From: Fratercula arctica
Taxonomy: Eukaryota > Chordata > Aves > Charadriiformes > Alcidae
Direction: 5' to 3'
NCBI GenBank assembly: GCA_947846985.1
Contig: CANTUZ010000003.1
Coordinates: forward strand, 94,454,674 to 94,518,673
Length of the DNA: 64,000 bases
The notes below the pieces were generated by a model. That model was not told the DNA's origin, ran no database searches, and worked only from the letters and a program-made list of their open reading frames with translations. This document shows positions 24,421 to 37,159 of the stretch, one piece after another. A program made the position numbers and the translations under genes. Each line of letters opens with the position of its first letter. Position 1 is the first letter of the stretch.

Positions 24421-26310
24421 ATCATAATATCATAGAATGGTTTGGGTTGGAAAGGTCCTTAAAGATCATCTAGTTCCAACCCTCCTGCCATGTCCAAGGA
24501 CACCTCCTACTAGACCAGGTTGCTCAAAGCCTCATCCAGCCTGGCCTTGACCACTTCCATGGATGGGGCATTCACAGCCTCCCTCGGCAACCTGTTCCAG
24601 TTCCTCACCACCCTCACAGTAAAGAATTTCTTCCCAATATCTAATCTAAATCTCCCCTCTTGCAGTTTAAAACCGTTACCCCTCATCCTATTGCTACTCT
24701 CCCTGATCAAGGGTCCTTCTCCATCTCTCCTATAGGCCCCCTTTAGGTACTGGAGGGATGCTATAATGTCTCCCCGGAGCCTTCTGTTGTCCAGGCTGGA
24801 CAATCCCCACTCTCTCAGCCTGTCTTCATAGGAGAGGTGCTCCAGCCCTTTGATCATCTGCATGGCCCTCCTCTGGACCAGGTCCAACAGGTCCATGTCC
24901 TTCTTGTGCTGAGGACTCCAGAGCTGGACGCAGTACTTCAGGTGGAGTCTCACCAGAGTGAAGCAGAGGGAGAGAATCACCTCCCTTGACCTGCTGGCCA
25001 CACTTCTTTTGATGCAGCCCAGGATGCAGTTGGCTTTCTGGGCTGCAAGCAGATATTGAAGGGTCATGTTGAGCTTCTTATCAACCAACATGCCCAAGTC
25101 CTTCTCCTCAGGGCTGCTCTCAATTCATCCTCTGCCCAGTCTGTATTTGTGCTTGGGATTGCCATGACCCAAGTTCAGGACCTTGCGCTTGGCCGTGTTG
25201 AATTTCATGAGGTTCTGTCCCAAGTCTGTCCGGGTCCCCCTGGATGGCATCCCTTCCCTCCAATGTGTTGACCATGCCACACATCTCGGTGTCATCGTCA
25301 AACTTGCTGAGGGTGCAATCAATCCCACTGTCCATGTCTCCAACAAAGATGTTAAACAGCACTGGTCCCAGTACTGACCCCTGAGGAACACCACTTCTCA
25401 CCAAATTTCACTTGGACGTTGAGCTGTTGACTTCAATCCTTTAAGTGCGTCCATCTAGCCAGTTCCTTATCCACATGAACGGAGTGGTCCATCCGTCAAA
25501 TCCATACCTTTCCAATTTAGAGACCAGGATGTCATGCGGGACAGTGTCAAATGCTTTGCATAAGTCCAGGTAGATGATATCTGTTGCTCTCCCATTATCT
25601 ACCTACCCTGTAAAAACATCATAGAAAGCCACCAAATTTGTCAGGGATGACTTGCCCTTGGTGAAGCCATGTTGGCTGTCACCAATCACCTCCTTATTTT
25701 CCATGTGCCTTAGCAGATATTCCAGGAGGATCTGCTCCATGATCTTGCTGGGCACAGAGGTGAGACTGACCGGCCTGTAGTTCCCCGAGTCTTCCTTTTT
25801 ACCCTTTTTGAAAATAGGGGTTATGCTTCCCCTTTTCCAGTCAGTGGGAACTTCACCAGACTTCCAGGACTTCTAAAATATGATGGATAGTGGCTTAGCG
25901 ACTTCATCCACCAGCTCCCTCAGGACCCATGGATGGATTTAATCAGGTTCCACGAACTTGTGTACCTTCAGGTTCCTTAGATGGTCTCGTAGCCCCTGTT
26001 TTGCCTTCTGCAACTTGGGCTCTGTGATTAGAGCCCTTGCCAGTAAAGACCATGGTGAAAAAGTCATTCAGTACCTCAGCCTTCTCCATATCCTGGGTGA
26101 CCAGGTCTCCTGTTTCCTTATGGAGAGGGCCCACATCTTCCCTAGTCTTGCCTTTACCCCTGACACACTTATAGAAGTTTTTCTTGTTGTCCTTGATGTC
26201 CCTAGCCAGATTTAATTCTATCTGTGCTTTAGCTTGCCTAATCTGGTTCCTGGCTACTCAGATGGTTTCTCCGTATTCCTGGTTTGTCCATTTTTTCCTC
26301 TCTCTTTACA
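24421..26310 (-). mobile_element. CR1 LINE copy A, 5'-truncated
   Basis: The 3' end lies near 24421 with ATCATAGAAT-type octamers. It is followed (reading minus) by a CR1 3' UTR, the ORF2 C-terminus, the reverse transcriptase and part of the linker after the endonuclease. The copy ends near 26310, so the endonuclease, ORF1 and 5' UTR are absent, the usual 5' truncation of CR1. Much of the 3' 400 bp is nearly identical to copy B at 36 kb, and long stretches match copy C at 44-45 kb, so the three belong to closely related subfamilies. Confidence 0.95.
24510..26230 (-). pseudogene. CR1 ORF2 reverse transcriptase fragment (copy A)
   Basis: ORF2 normally encodes an endonuclease and reverse transcriptase that copy CR1 RNA into the genome. 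Here only the linker, RT and C-terminal region remain, in pieces. The linker piece (26134-25943) includes [18 protein letters not shown]. The RT core piece (25404-25120) keeps [17 protein letters not shown], but the catalytic FADD box reads FDDD. The C-terminal piece (25097-24510, 195 codons open) includes [33 protein letters not shown] and [10 protein letters not shown] and ends at its natural stop. The RT core and C-terminal pieces are in different frames. There is a TAG at 25873-25875 after PLSIIF and a TGA at 25125-25127 after YRLGRG. Both stops are shared with other copies in this window. Confidence 0.93.
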
Positions 26311-29300
26311 TTTGTTTTTAGAAAGCAAGTAGTCAAATGCCACAAAAAATATTTTTCACATTATAAATTATTTTATGATACAGGTTTGTTCACTTAACTT
26401 CCTCTGTGATGTCTTCTGTGATCAGGCTTGTTCTGACATGCCAGTCTCAGGCAATTGGGAAACAATATGAAATAGAAGTCTATCAGACTACAGATCCATA
26501 TCAGTGACCCGAACTGAGTAGGCCATTAATGAGTGTTTCATATGAAGGGGTTTGTCTAGACGCTGGGAACATGGGAATAAGATAAAAGGTGTTAAGATTC
26601 ATTTAGTTAATCCAACAATATGAACACAAATCATTGTAAAATGAATTTTTGGGGTGACACATTGAAGGCAGAGGCTTCCATTATTGTCAAGCTCAAAGCA
26701 GGTTGAAAGACATAAGACTTTCACAAATTAAAATGGGCTGTGGGGTTACTTTTTTCAGGCTTTCTTGTTGACTGTAATAACAAATGCAATCTGAAAAATC
26801 ATAAGATTTTCCTGCTATTGCTCTGTGCTATGAAGACATAACAACAGGATTGTTTCAATACTTAGAGGTTGTACAGACGGTATTAAAGTTGAAAAGTTAC
26901 ACAACAGAGAAATTCCTTGATGGGAAAATGCACTTCACTGGAAAATCCATCCTGACTCCTGAAGTTCGCAGAACAAAAAATTCAGTTGGATTCCCCAGTT
27001 TTAGAGAAGTATTGAGTATAAGTAATTTAAAATGCTAAGAAACAGTTGCTAGTTTACTGATGACAATGCATTGGTTACTGGAAGAATCTAATACTTGCAC
27101 CCTAAATTTCAAGCACAGTATTGTATTGGGAATGTAGCTAAATTAGCTATATCTAGCTAAATTACTGGGTTAAGATTTGGTAATACTACAGGTATACACA
27201 CCTAGACAGACACACTCACAGACACAAACGTGAAGAGAAAGAAATCCCCTGAAAATAGTAGATGGGGCATTGATCAAACACTTGGATGAAAGTTTGGTTA
27301 TGATTGATTTCCAACTCTGTGTACAAAGCCACCATCAAAAAAAAGAATAGGGCAAAATAAATAGTTCTTTCTTCAGTATGATGACAAATATGTTTCTATG
27401 AAATAGCAGTTGTATAGAAAGCAGTACAGTTAAGGTGTTTTCCATGCAAGCTATCTTGAGAAAGAAAGACATACAGTCTTTCAAACCCTGAGAAGGTGTA
27501 CCACTATTATATTTATAGTTTCTGTTACTGTCTAAAATTAATACAATTATTGCATTCTAAATTTTTTTTAAATTAAACTGGATGAAAATATAAGAGCATG
27601 TACTGTTACATAAAGACAAGACAGCACTTGTTATCCAAACACAAGAGGGAATTTTTATAGCATTTTTTGTTAATTACTTGTGCGTGGAAGTCACCTGAGA
27701 AAGGAAGAGTTACATCAAAATAAATGTATATATATATAGTTGAAAGTAGTAAAACAATAAAGTGGTAGAATGCAAGTATCTTTATAAAACTGTATAAAAA
27801 TTCTGAGAATTTTGTATACTGTGGTTATATAAAAGCACTAAGAATATATATATATAAAGTCTCAATAATTCTAATATTTGACCTTTTTGCAGCTTTTGCG
27901 GTGTTGATTAAAATTGAGAAGCAATAAACAGCGAAATTTCATGATGATAAAAACACACTGCACTGAAAATACCACTTGAGCTCTGAAGTTTATAGAAAAA
28001 AAATTGGTTAGATTGTGCAGTTCTACAGAAGCATTGATTCCATGCATTAGATAGCTATACAAATGTTTCTTGCTGTTTTACGGGAAATAACGTTTTGTAT
28101 CTGTATCAAACCACAGAAGTCAATTTTTTGACCAAATTGTATCTTACTCTTTCCTTTCCCTGGAAAGATCATTTAATATTTTCTTTTATGAATGTTAAGG
28201 AGTCTAGATTCTTCTTCAAGTATTATGACTGAGAATATTCAATTTGGTTGGCCTATGTTTCTTCATTAAACAGCACCCACAATTTCCAATCCATACAGTT
28301 TCCAAATTCTCCATTAAAATACATTTTTATTGATTTTTAGAATTATGCTAGCTGAGACATCTACAGACATTTGCCACATTCAGGTTTCCAGTGCGAACAA
28401 ATCATTTAAAATGTCAAGTGTTCTCTTATAAAGGTTATCAGCAGGAGTATATGTAAACTTATTCACCAGTTACTGTATAAGTACCTAATATATTCTTATT
28501 TTACTGGAACATTAAAAAAGAGAATCACAAATAACATTTTAAAGAGTCAATTAAATGTCTTTTAATTATATAATTAATTTCAATTTTCAGTGTTTTGAAA
28601 TATATGTATGCTTTACACAGGAAAACTAATGTCCAGAATCAGATCTGTATGCAAATTTAAAAGACAGATAGTTCGGTTTAGTATGAAGATCCAGGTGACA
28701 TATTATGTGAAAAACCTAAATACCTGCACTAGATTTTACTCAGGCTTAACACACTTAAATCACAGAACTCAAATTAACCTCTTACCCATTCATCTACGGT
28801 CCATAGGAACGCAGCTTTCATTATAATCTTGGCTATGATGCTTAATTTTCTACTACAGGTCACACTCAAGGTGCTGCCATTTGAGTAGGGCTAAGCATCT
28901 CAGAACCCATTCCATAGCTAAGCCTCTTAAAGTATCATAAATTAGGCAGCAGTACATTTTTCCTAATTTTTGGTGTTTTTACTGTCTTCTTAGTATACCT
29001 AAGACACACCAAACAATGTTTAATACTATTATCATAATCACTTTTCTCTAAAACAGTGGATGGTTGCAGCTGAATAAGAGACTGGAGACTGCTAGTCTGC
29101 AGGCTGCAAGAATAAAATAATAAAAAAAAAAAAAAATAAGGGAAAAGAAATTCTCAGCACTAATTTGTACACTACTCTCATCAGGCTGAAGGATCTGGAT
29201 GATTTCTCCATCTTTCCTGTCAAACTACTGTCAAATAAATAATGCAAGAATGAAGAGTTTAAAGAAAAGTACTCATAAAGAATGCAAAATCTATCTGTAG

Positions 29301-32300
29301 GACTTTTAGCCAAGGTAAGAGGGTCCTGGTTTCTATTGTCTGTATTGCTTACATATTTGTATTAAACAGTCACCAAAGAAAAATTAGAAATAATTAGAGA
29401 CCTGAGTCCCATACTCACAGATGGTGTGTCCTAGTCATCGACATCATTCACTTCTGTCTTGGTTTTCATCTTGCTCTTGGAATCTCATTTCCTTCTGTAC
29501 AGAGGAACAGATCCCACAAAGCAGATCAAATCTCTTTTATCATGAAAGCTGTAGCTTTGAATACTCTGAGGTCAAACCTGAATTTCCTACTTGATGTGGA
29601 ACACTAACAACTAGCTTTTGTACAAAAAAAGTGAGGAGCCTTCAAATATCTAATTCTGTAATCACTTCTATATGCTGGTCTTTTACTTAGTGGTACTAAG
29701 CAAACAAAGCAGGCTTTGGACAGAACTGAAAGACTGAGCACAAAGCCATAATCCAAGAACAACACAGTACATCTGGAGCTACTAGAGACTCCTCTGAGTT
29801 TGTTTTCTAAGGATAGGATTGGTATAATTTCATTTTAACCTTCTAATTGTGACATATTTTTCTAAGCTAGTCACCAAGTCAACTTCTAAGACAGGCATCT
29901 AAGACTCTAATGGGAGTCTTTTTTTTTAAGACTGCTTGCCTAAATTTTAGATGGATGAAGTTAGATTAAAAGAGTTCTACTTTATGTGATTCCTATTCTA
30001 TGTGCTTCCTATTGTGTTTTTTCCACAGTTTAAGGTTTAAGGCCATCCAAATTGCATGCAATCTAGCACCTACCTTACAATTACTTGTGATTGGGGTTGA
30101 AGTACACAGGGCTTTGATGTGCCCTATTTGCTGTGTGCATGCTCAAAGCATGCCTAATGCAAGTAATAGTATACATTTTCTTACAGTAGAAGCTGCTTTA
30201 TAGAAAACAGCACAGGCAGAAGAAAAGCTATGGGTGCTATTGTGTACTATTTTAAATAAAGCAGATCAGTGGCTAAAACACCCAGGCAGGAAAAGATTTA
30301 GATTTAATTCCCTCCTTGGCCTGAAGGGGAGCTTTAGAGTGCCAGAATGAAAACTGCTTTAATCCTGGAGACAGAATAGTATTCTCTACTAATTTCTCGG
30401 GTATAAGAACAGGATCAGAAAGCAGAAGAAAGTGATAGTGGATTGCTATAGAAACAGTAAAAAAATAACATTGTAATAATACGTATTATTTCAATGCCTT
30501 CAGTTTGTACAAAGGAGCATGAATAAAATTTCCCCCAACCAAAGACCAGATGAATGGCATATCAATGACATAATATTATTCAAGGTACATAAATATGAGA
30601 TTAATCTAACCTTATAGGTTGTTTTTTTCTTTTTTTTTTTTTTTTCTGTTGGAAGTTTTCTATCTCCAAAGTTGTTATTGTCCATTAATTCTGACAAATT
30701 ATAAAAAAAAAAAAGTCAAAAACTATTTTTTGAGCTCAAAATAAAACCTACTTTTTTTCATATAGCTCACTTTTTTTTTCAGAACTGTCAAAAAAAAGCC
30801 CGTGTGACTGCATACAAATTGCCCATAAGAAGCCATTTTTCACCAGTAATATTCTACCCAGACAAAACCTGAGCATTTTTGATAGAGTGCCAGCTAATTT
30901 GGGCCACAGCCAATTAAACTGTACTGACAATTTTGTATTCATGTTGAGGTCTGTATTCTGGTCCTTTTCCTTTTACTACTATAGATGTATCCATTGTAAT
31001 CAACAGTAGTAATATGGCTTTATAACACCTGTGATAGGTGAGAATTAGATAACCAGCTTTACTAGTTGAGGGAACTATATATATGCTATCAAACAGCAAT
31101 ATTTCCCTTCTCTTTCTGGTGACAGCTCCATAGTTGTAGAGATATTTCTGAAATGCTGCATTCTTATAATTAGCTCTTTATCTAATCTTAATGCTGTGTT
31201 TTGCTTTTACAGTTCTTTCTAGTTTATAAAAAGCAATGTGACAAAACACTAAAAAAACCCCAAGAAATGTATCTTACTCCCTAAACCAAAAACATTCAGT
31301 TTGAGGCTATGGTTGGAGGTCTAAATATAGAGATGAAGAAGTTATTATGCACCAAGAAGTTTGCATCAGAAAAAATAAAATTATTTCATTTTCACTAGCC
31401 CACTTATACAACACATTTAAAAAAATTGAAACATAGAATGTTTGGTTGCATTGAATACCTGAGGTTTGACTATTGCATAACAATATGTTATGTGAGATAT
31501 GTTAGTGAGATAGGTAATCTCACTGCTTTCCTTGATAGTCTCTTTCCTTAATAATCTCATTGAAACTCTGGTGGAAAATGATAGCAAAAAAAAATGGTAG
31601 GAATTCCCTGGTAAAACACTTAGGATAATCAGAAGTTACCAATTTGAGAAAACGTAAATGTTAATTGTAGGAAAATATACTGTCCTAAATTTTAAAGTTT
31701 ATCACAGTAAAATCTCATCTTGTTAAAGTGATACATTTTTGTTTTCAATTGTATCACTGTATCAAATAAAATATTTGGTTAATTATAATATTCATTAGTA
31801 CATCCATCATCATTTTAATAAAAATACGGAAAAGACCAGGTAAATGTTATACCAAGTTATTAGGCAAAATTACAGGCTGTTAGGCATAATCTCAATGGAT
31901 TTACAGAGGATCATTTGTTAGTGTATACATTTATTAAGATAAAAGCACTAACAAATTACATACAGATTGTTCTTGTAGGAGCTTCACTGACTAGGTGGGG
32001 TCTGATTCCCTTTTCTTCTCTATTGACCAATATGGAACAAGTTCTGATTTACTTTCCACTTTTGCTAATACGAGGAAATAAAGACTATATTGTTGTCCAC
32101 TCAGCTCAAATCAGTCCAATTAACTCTTAATTTTATGAAAACGTGTTTCATCAATATCTTCTCTTTTTTATGAAATTGATGATCTCAACAGTGTTTTCAT
32201 TGAGGAGAGGGGTGAAAAGTCATGAAACGGGCAAGGTCCAGGGTGGGCTTCTTCCAGTGAAAGCAGAGTATCTGGTACCTGTGGAAGAGCCTTTCCTGTG

Positions 32301-34010
32301 AGAATTGCATGTAGTATCTCCTCATCTCCATTGAGCAGCTGCCTCTTTACAGCCCCCAGCTGCACTCTACAGTCTTTGCAGCACATTCAGAGCAGCTCTG
32401 CAAGGGAGCAGTATGTTTCTGTCACTAGTGGAATTTTGCTCTACACCTTAGAGAAAAAGGAAAAGGAAAAGATCTGTGGGATAAAATTCTCTGTTTCCTA
32501 GCCCACGTAGACAGGCAGAGGTTCAGCGCTACTGATAAAATGTTTTTATTTGCTTTATTAGTAGAAGTAGGAGGAAAAATTACGAGTCATCTGTCATCAT
32601 CCATTTCTTATGTTGCCACAGGGAAGAAACACGCTGTTACTAATTTTAGTTTACTTGGTTCATCTCATTTGGCTTTTGTTAGCTTGCAAATGTGACTGCC
32701 TACTGTGATATGACCCAAGTTTCTTGAAATCATATCCTTACTGGGATTCTGTTACATAAGATGCGTTGTGCAGCTCAAAGCTTATTAAACATTTGAAATC
32801 TTAATACTTCTTCAGTTCACTTAAAAGAAATTATCCTGGCTGATTCTGGGAAATCAGGAAAGTCCAAGGAAAAGGAAGATGTTTGGAATACTGAAGATTA
32901 AAGGATGAAAATATAAGCCCAGTTAATCAAATGTCACCTATTGGTATATGTGGGGTCAGCATTTTTCTCTCTCACTATGTAGCACTATACTGAACAGTTG
33001 TTCAGTCCTGTGTTCCACAGGAGAGAACAGTTACTCTGTCCCTAATTGCAATATATATAAAGAAGCAAAACCCAAGAAGATATTCTTCAGGGGTTTTGGG
33101 AGATTTTATGTGGTCTTCTTTCTTTTTATGGTCTCTCATTTCTTAAACCTGTGCATCATTTTTTATGCTTACTGTCATTTTGCGTCAGCAAGTTTAATCT
33201 GTTAATTAGATCATGTATACTTAACATTTCTTGTATTGGTTTGAAATACTTTTGCAAAACATGGTTAGTACTCTTTTTATCTCAGAATATAGACAGAACA
33301 TAAATTATACATTTGTTGCATTTCTGTGATTCTGCTTGTTTTAAATTTCATTTTCTACCTCAATATAATATTCTTACCAAAACACAAAACAAAATGAACA
33401 ATCAATAACCTGTGATACAGAACAGTGTTGTGGAATGGAAAAATGAAAAAGATGATGCTATTTCCTCTGGCGATTTACCCACCTGGTAAGAGAAAAAATG
33501 TGTACTATCCATAATTATTTTTCTTGGAGACTGTGACAAATTCCACACCAGGCCTTATGTAGCCAGAGAAAAGGAGATTCTAAAATCTAATAATCCCCCT
33601 TATAGTCTGCTTCCTCTACTCTGTAATCATATGTTCTATATTGTGTATGCCTTCTGTATTTCATTCATCATCTCACTCACTGATGCAGTTGCTATATTCA
33701 TACCTGAATATAAGAGCTGAAGCTCTTAAAGAATGGACACACACAAATACCGAGAGTTGGAAACTAGTCTAAAAAAATCCTTTGCACACCATACTTGCCT
33801 TATTAATCACAGGAAAATCTATGTTCCTAAATTGGGGCAATGCTTTTTCCAGTCTTCTTTTATTATCCGTGGAGAGACATTTAATCCTTCAGAAAGCCAT
33901 TTGGGGCATTTACATTACACTTTTGTTAAGCACTCCAGAGATGCCTGTTTTTTCAGGACACTGTAGAGGGAAGCTATTTTCCTAATTTAGACACCTAAGT
34001 TAATGTATCT
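26311..34010. other. AT-rich noncoding DNA
   Basis: About 7.7 kb with no recognisable gene. Poly(A) at 29122-29136, poly(T) at 30630-30645, and short (TA)n runs near 27727 and 27844. A moderately GC-rich stretch at about 32180-32420 holds a 72-codon minus-strand ORF with no domain I know. Confidence 0.6.
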
Positions 34011-34640
34011 CAGAATCATAGAATCATTTAGAAAGAATTTCCACAAGTCATCTAGTCCAAGACCTCACTCTAAGCAGCACCAACTAGATCAAGTTATTAA
34101 GAGGTTTGGCCAGTAGAGTATAAATCCCTTCAGGGATGGAGAGTCCACCTCCTTGTTATTATAGTGGTGAAAAACTTTAACCTAATATATAGATTATTTT
34201 CCCTAGTATCAGAATTTCTCTCATTGCAGTTTTTGTCCAGAGCTTCTTGTCTATCATTGTGCACCTCTAAGAAGAGTCTGTCTCTATCGTATGCATAAAC
34301 CTTCATTAATATCTCCCCTAAGCCTTATCTTCTTAACACTGAAGAAACACACGTTTCTCAGCCTCATAGATATTTTGCGATCCATCCTCCTAATCATTTT
34401 GGTGGTTCTCTGATATACCCACTCCAGTACATCAATGTGTTTTTTGCACTGGGGAATAAAAACTAGACACAGTACTTCAAATGCAGCCTCATAGCCACTG
34501 AATAGTGGCTAATAATTACTTCCCCTGACCTACAGGCAATGCTTTTGCTGATACAAACCAGAATTCATTTGACCACCTTTGCCACAAGGCCCTAGTATTT
34601 GCTGTGCACCGTGACCTGCAGGTCCCTTTCTGGCATCATT
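34011..34640 (-). mobile_element. Old, strongly diverged CR1 3' fragment
   Basis: It begins at its 3' end with CAGAATCATAGAATCAT, then shows decayed CR1 3' UTR and C-terminal ORF2 sequence read on the minus strand. Landmarks are the CTAGTCCAAGACC region near 34050 and the GTACTTCAAATGCAGCCTCA region near 34470. The second matches the CR1 stretch that normally codes for RPHLEYCVQ. No open frame survives. Its divergence from the other copies points to a much older insertion. Confidence 0.85.
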
Positions 34641-35990
34641 ACATAGTCTCTGATGTCATTAGATGATATGAATAAAATCTTAAATGAAGGAAACATCTTG
34701 AAGGTAATGTATGAAAATGTGGTGTATCGACTAGTGTTGGTCAGCTGTAGTCCCCTCTTATATGTGTCCTGCAGAAGGTGAGAGTAGATGACCTCAGTTA
34801 CACGTTCTGGTGTTAAAAATTTATAACATATAATGGCATTAACATCTGCAGTATGCTTTCAATTATTTCATCTCCAAGCTACTTCTGTGAATTATAGTTT
34901 CTCAATCCCTGTTATTTCATTAAGGTATATATCACCAACTTGCTTTGCTATTTTATCTCCAGTCATTCAAGAAAAGTGCTTGACTATAGGCTTGACTGTG
35001 GCAAACAAAAGGTTTGTCAGTTGCAGTGCTTAATTTGGGAGAGAAAGTATTCAGGTAGAACACATTTCTCACTAATTTATTTAATTAAAAGTTATGTAGT
35101 GTATTGGGTATTGTGTACCTGTTCAATTCTCCTGAATATGACGTTTCACTTTGTTTCACAGATTCCAATGTTTCTACAAATAAAGTAAATTATTTTTTAA
35201 GTTAGATGAGAGGAAATCCATACTTTAACTGCAATAAATACTCAGAACTGTTCTTCTGATTTAATTTGTAAAGTTCATATTGAAAATTTAAATCATATTC
35301 ACTTTTCAAACAAATTTTCTCCTATGAGTTTCACTTTTGTATGTGTATATATACAAATACATGTGCATCAGATTGTAGAAAATTCTGATATAGTGATAAA
35401 CTCATATAAGTAATTTAAGATTTGTCCATCAAGTACAAAGAAATCACAGAAGTAATGTGACATACTTTTTTATCTGTCTCTCAATATTTTTTTCATCCAA
35501 AACAATTTTTTCTTTTGTGTAAGACAAATTCAGAGAGTATAGAAAAGGATAGTTATGTGCTGCCAATATTTTTGCAAGGGTTTCCCTGAAAAATCCACTT
35601 TTATCCTATAATTATACATCTACCTCACTGGTGTATTCATTTTCAGATAAGATGAGTAAGAAATTAGAAAATGTTTTGTTATTGAAATAAGAAAATTCTT
35701 TCCAATATCTCTAAACAAAGAAATGTATCATAAAAGCTTTTAACAATAGTACTTACTCTGAATGCCTATAGTTTATGGTAACAATGCCTATAGTTTATAG
35801 TAACAACTTTCTGCCTGTTTGCACTTCTATATTTTGAACAGCAACTTGGAATTTTTCATGCCCTTAAAAGGCAATTATAAAAGTCTTGTATAATATATGT
35901 TGAAGGGGAAAAAATGGATTTGTGATAAAAATACACTTAATTATAAATCTCTTGTTCTTGTGAGTGACAGAGACTTTCCTTATTGGAACA
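34641..35990. other. AT-rich noncoding DNA
   Basis: No gene recognised. A 22-bp tandem duplication lies at 35761-35804. Confidence 0.6.
35761..35804. repeat. 22-bp tandem duplication
   Basis: Two adjacent 22-bp units (35761-35782 and 35783-35804) start AATGCCTATAGTTTAT and differ at one base. This is a simple recent tandem duplication. Confidence 0.9.
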
Positions 35991-35993
35991 AAA

Positions 35994-36835
35994 TATAGGA
36001 AAGAGTGCACCCTCAGCAAGTTTGCCAATGACATCAAGCTGTGTGGTGTGGTCCACATGCTGGAAGGAAAGGATGTCATCCAGAGGGACCTGGACAGGCT
36101 TCAGAAGTGGGCCTCTGCAAACCTCATGAAGTTCAACCAGGCCAAGTGCAAGGTTCTGAACTTGGGTCATGGCAATCCCAAGCACAAATACAGACTGGGC
36201 AGAGGATGAATTGAGAGCAGCCCTGAGGAGAAGGACTTGGGGGTGTTGGTGGATGAGAAGCTCAACACGAGGTGGTAATATCTGCTCACAGCCCAGAAAG
36301 CCAACTGCGTCCTGGGCTGCATCAAAAGAAGTGTGGCCAGCAGGTCAAGGGAGATGATTCTCTCCCTCTACTCCTCTCTGGTGAGACCCTGCCTGGAGTA
36401 ATGAGCCCAGCTCTGGGCCCCCCAACATAAGGATGTGGACCTGTTGGAAGTGGTCCAGAGCAGGGCCACACAGATGATCAGAGCACCTCTTTGGCTGGAG
36501 CACCTCTCCTATGAAGACAGGCCGAGAGAGTTGGGATTGTTCAGCCTGCAGAAGAGAAGGCTCCGGGGAGACATTATAACATCCCTCCAGTACCTAAAGG
36601 GGGCCTATAGGAGAGATGGGGAAGGACCCTTGATCAGGGAGAGTAGCAATAGGATGAGGGGTAACGGTTTTAAACTGCAAGAGGGGAGATTTAGATTAGA
36701 TATTGGGAAGAAATTCTTTACTGTGAGGGTGGTGAGGCATTGAAACAAGTTGCCCAGAGAAGCTGTGGATGCCCCATCCTTGGATGTGTTCAAGGCCAGG
36801 CTGGATGGGGCACCTGGTCTAGTGGGAGGTGTCTC
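35994..36835 (+). pseudogene. CR1 ORF2 C-terminal fragment (copy B)
   Basis: Only the end of the reverse transcriptase and the C-terminal domain remain. The first piece (to 36209) starts at [18 protein letters not shown], so the catalytic FADD box has become FAND. It continues through [18 protein letters not shown] and stops at TGA 36207-36209 after YRLGRG, the same stop as copy A. The frame shifts near 36210 and there is an in-frame TAA near 36399. The last piece (36435-36743) has [31 protein letters not shown] and [17 protein letters not shown], then TGA. A GAGCACCTCT duplication at 36481 and 36498 adds residues before LEHLS. Confidence 0.93.
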
Positions 36836-36910
36836 TGGCCATTGCAGGAGGGTTGGAACTAGATGATCTTTAAGGTCCCTTCCAACCCAAACCATTCTAT
36901 GATTCAATGA
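35994..36910 (+). mobile_element. CR1 LINE copy B, 5'-truncated
   Basis: This is the only plus-strand CR1 in the window. It starts within the reverse transcriptase near 35994 and runs to a 3' end with ATTCTATGATTCAATGAA near 36910. It is inverted relative to copies A, C and D. Its region 36590-36740 matches copy A almost base for base; I could see one difference in about 140 bp. Confidence 0.95.
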
Positions 36911-37159
36911 AATGTATAAAAAGCAATTTAATTTTTATACTCTTCCCCTCCCCCATTGTCTTTATTTCCAAGCCTCTTATTCATGTGCTCTCATGCTAGC
37001 TATTTCAAGACTCTTTCTTCTGAAAAATGTAGGACATCACTTTTCTTCCACAGAAGCTGTAACCCATACTTCATATTACCTGGAGTCATCAAACTGCACT
37101 TTCAAAATACCTGTAAGCACAACTTGTCTCAGTGTAGCTGAGACCACTTTTTGTGTGCC

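Noticed and set aside
24520..24735. Ser/Leu-rich plus-strand ORFs near 24.5, 36.6 and 44.1 kb that resemble each other
   Set aside because: They are antisense shadows of the same CR1 ORF2 C-terminus in copies A, B and C.
32168..32386. 72-codon minus-strand ORF with an acceptor-like CCCTTGCAG upstream
   Set aside because: All three frames after the putative acceptor hit early stops, and no domain is recognised.
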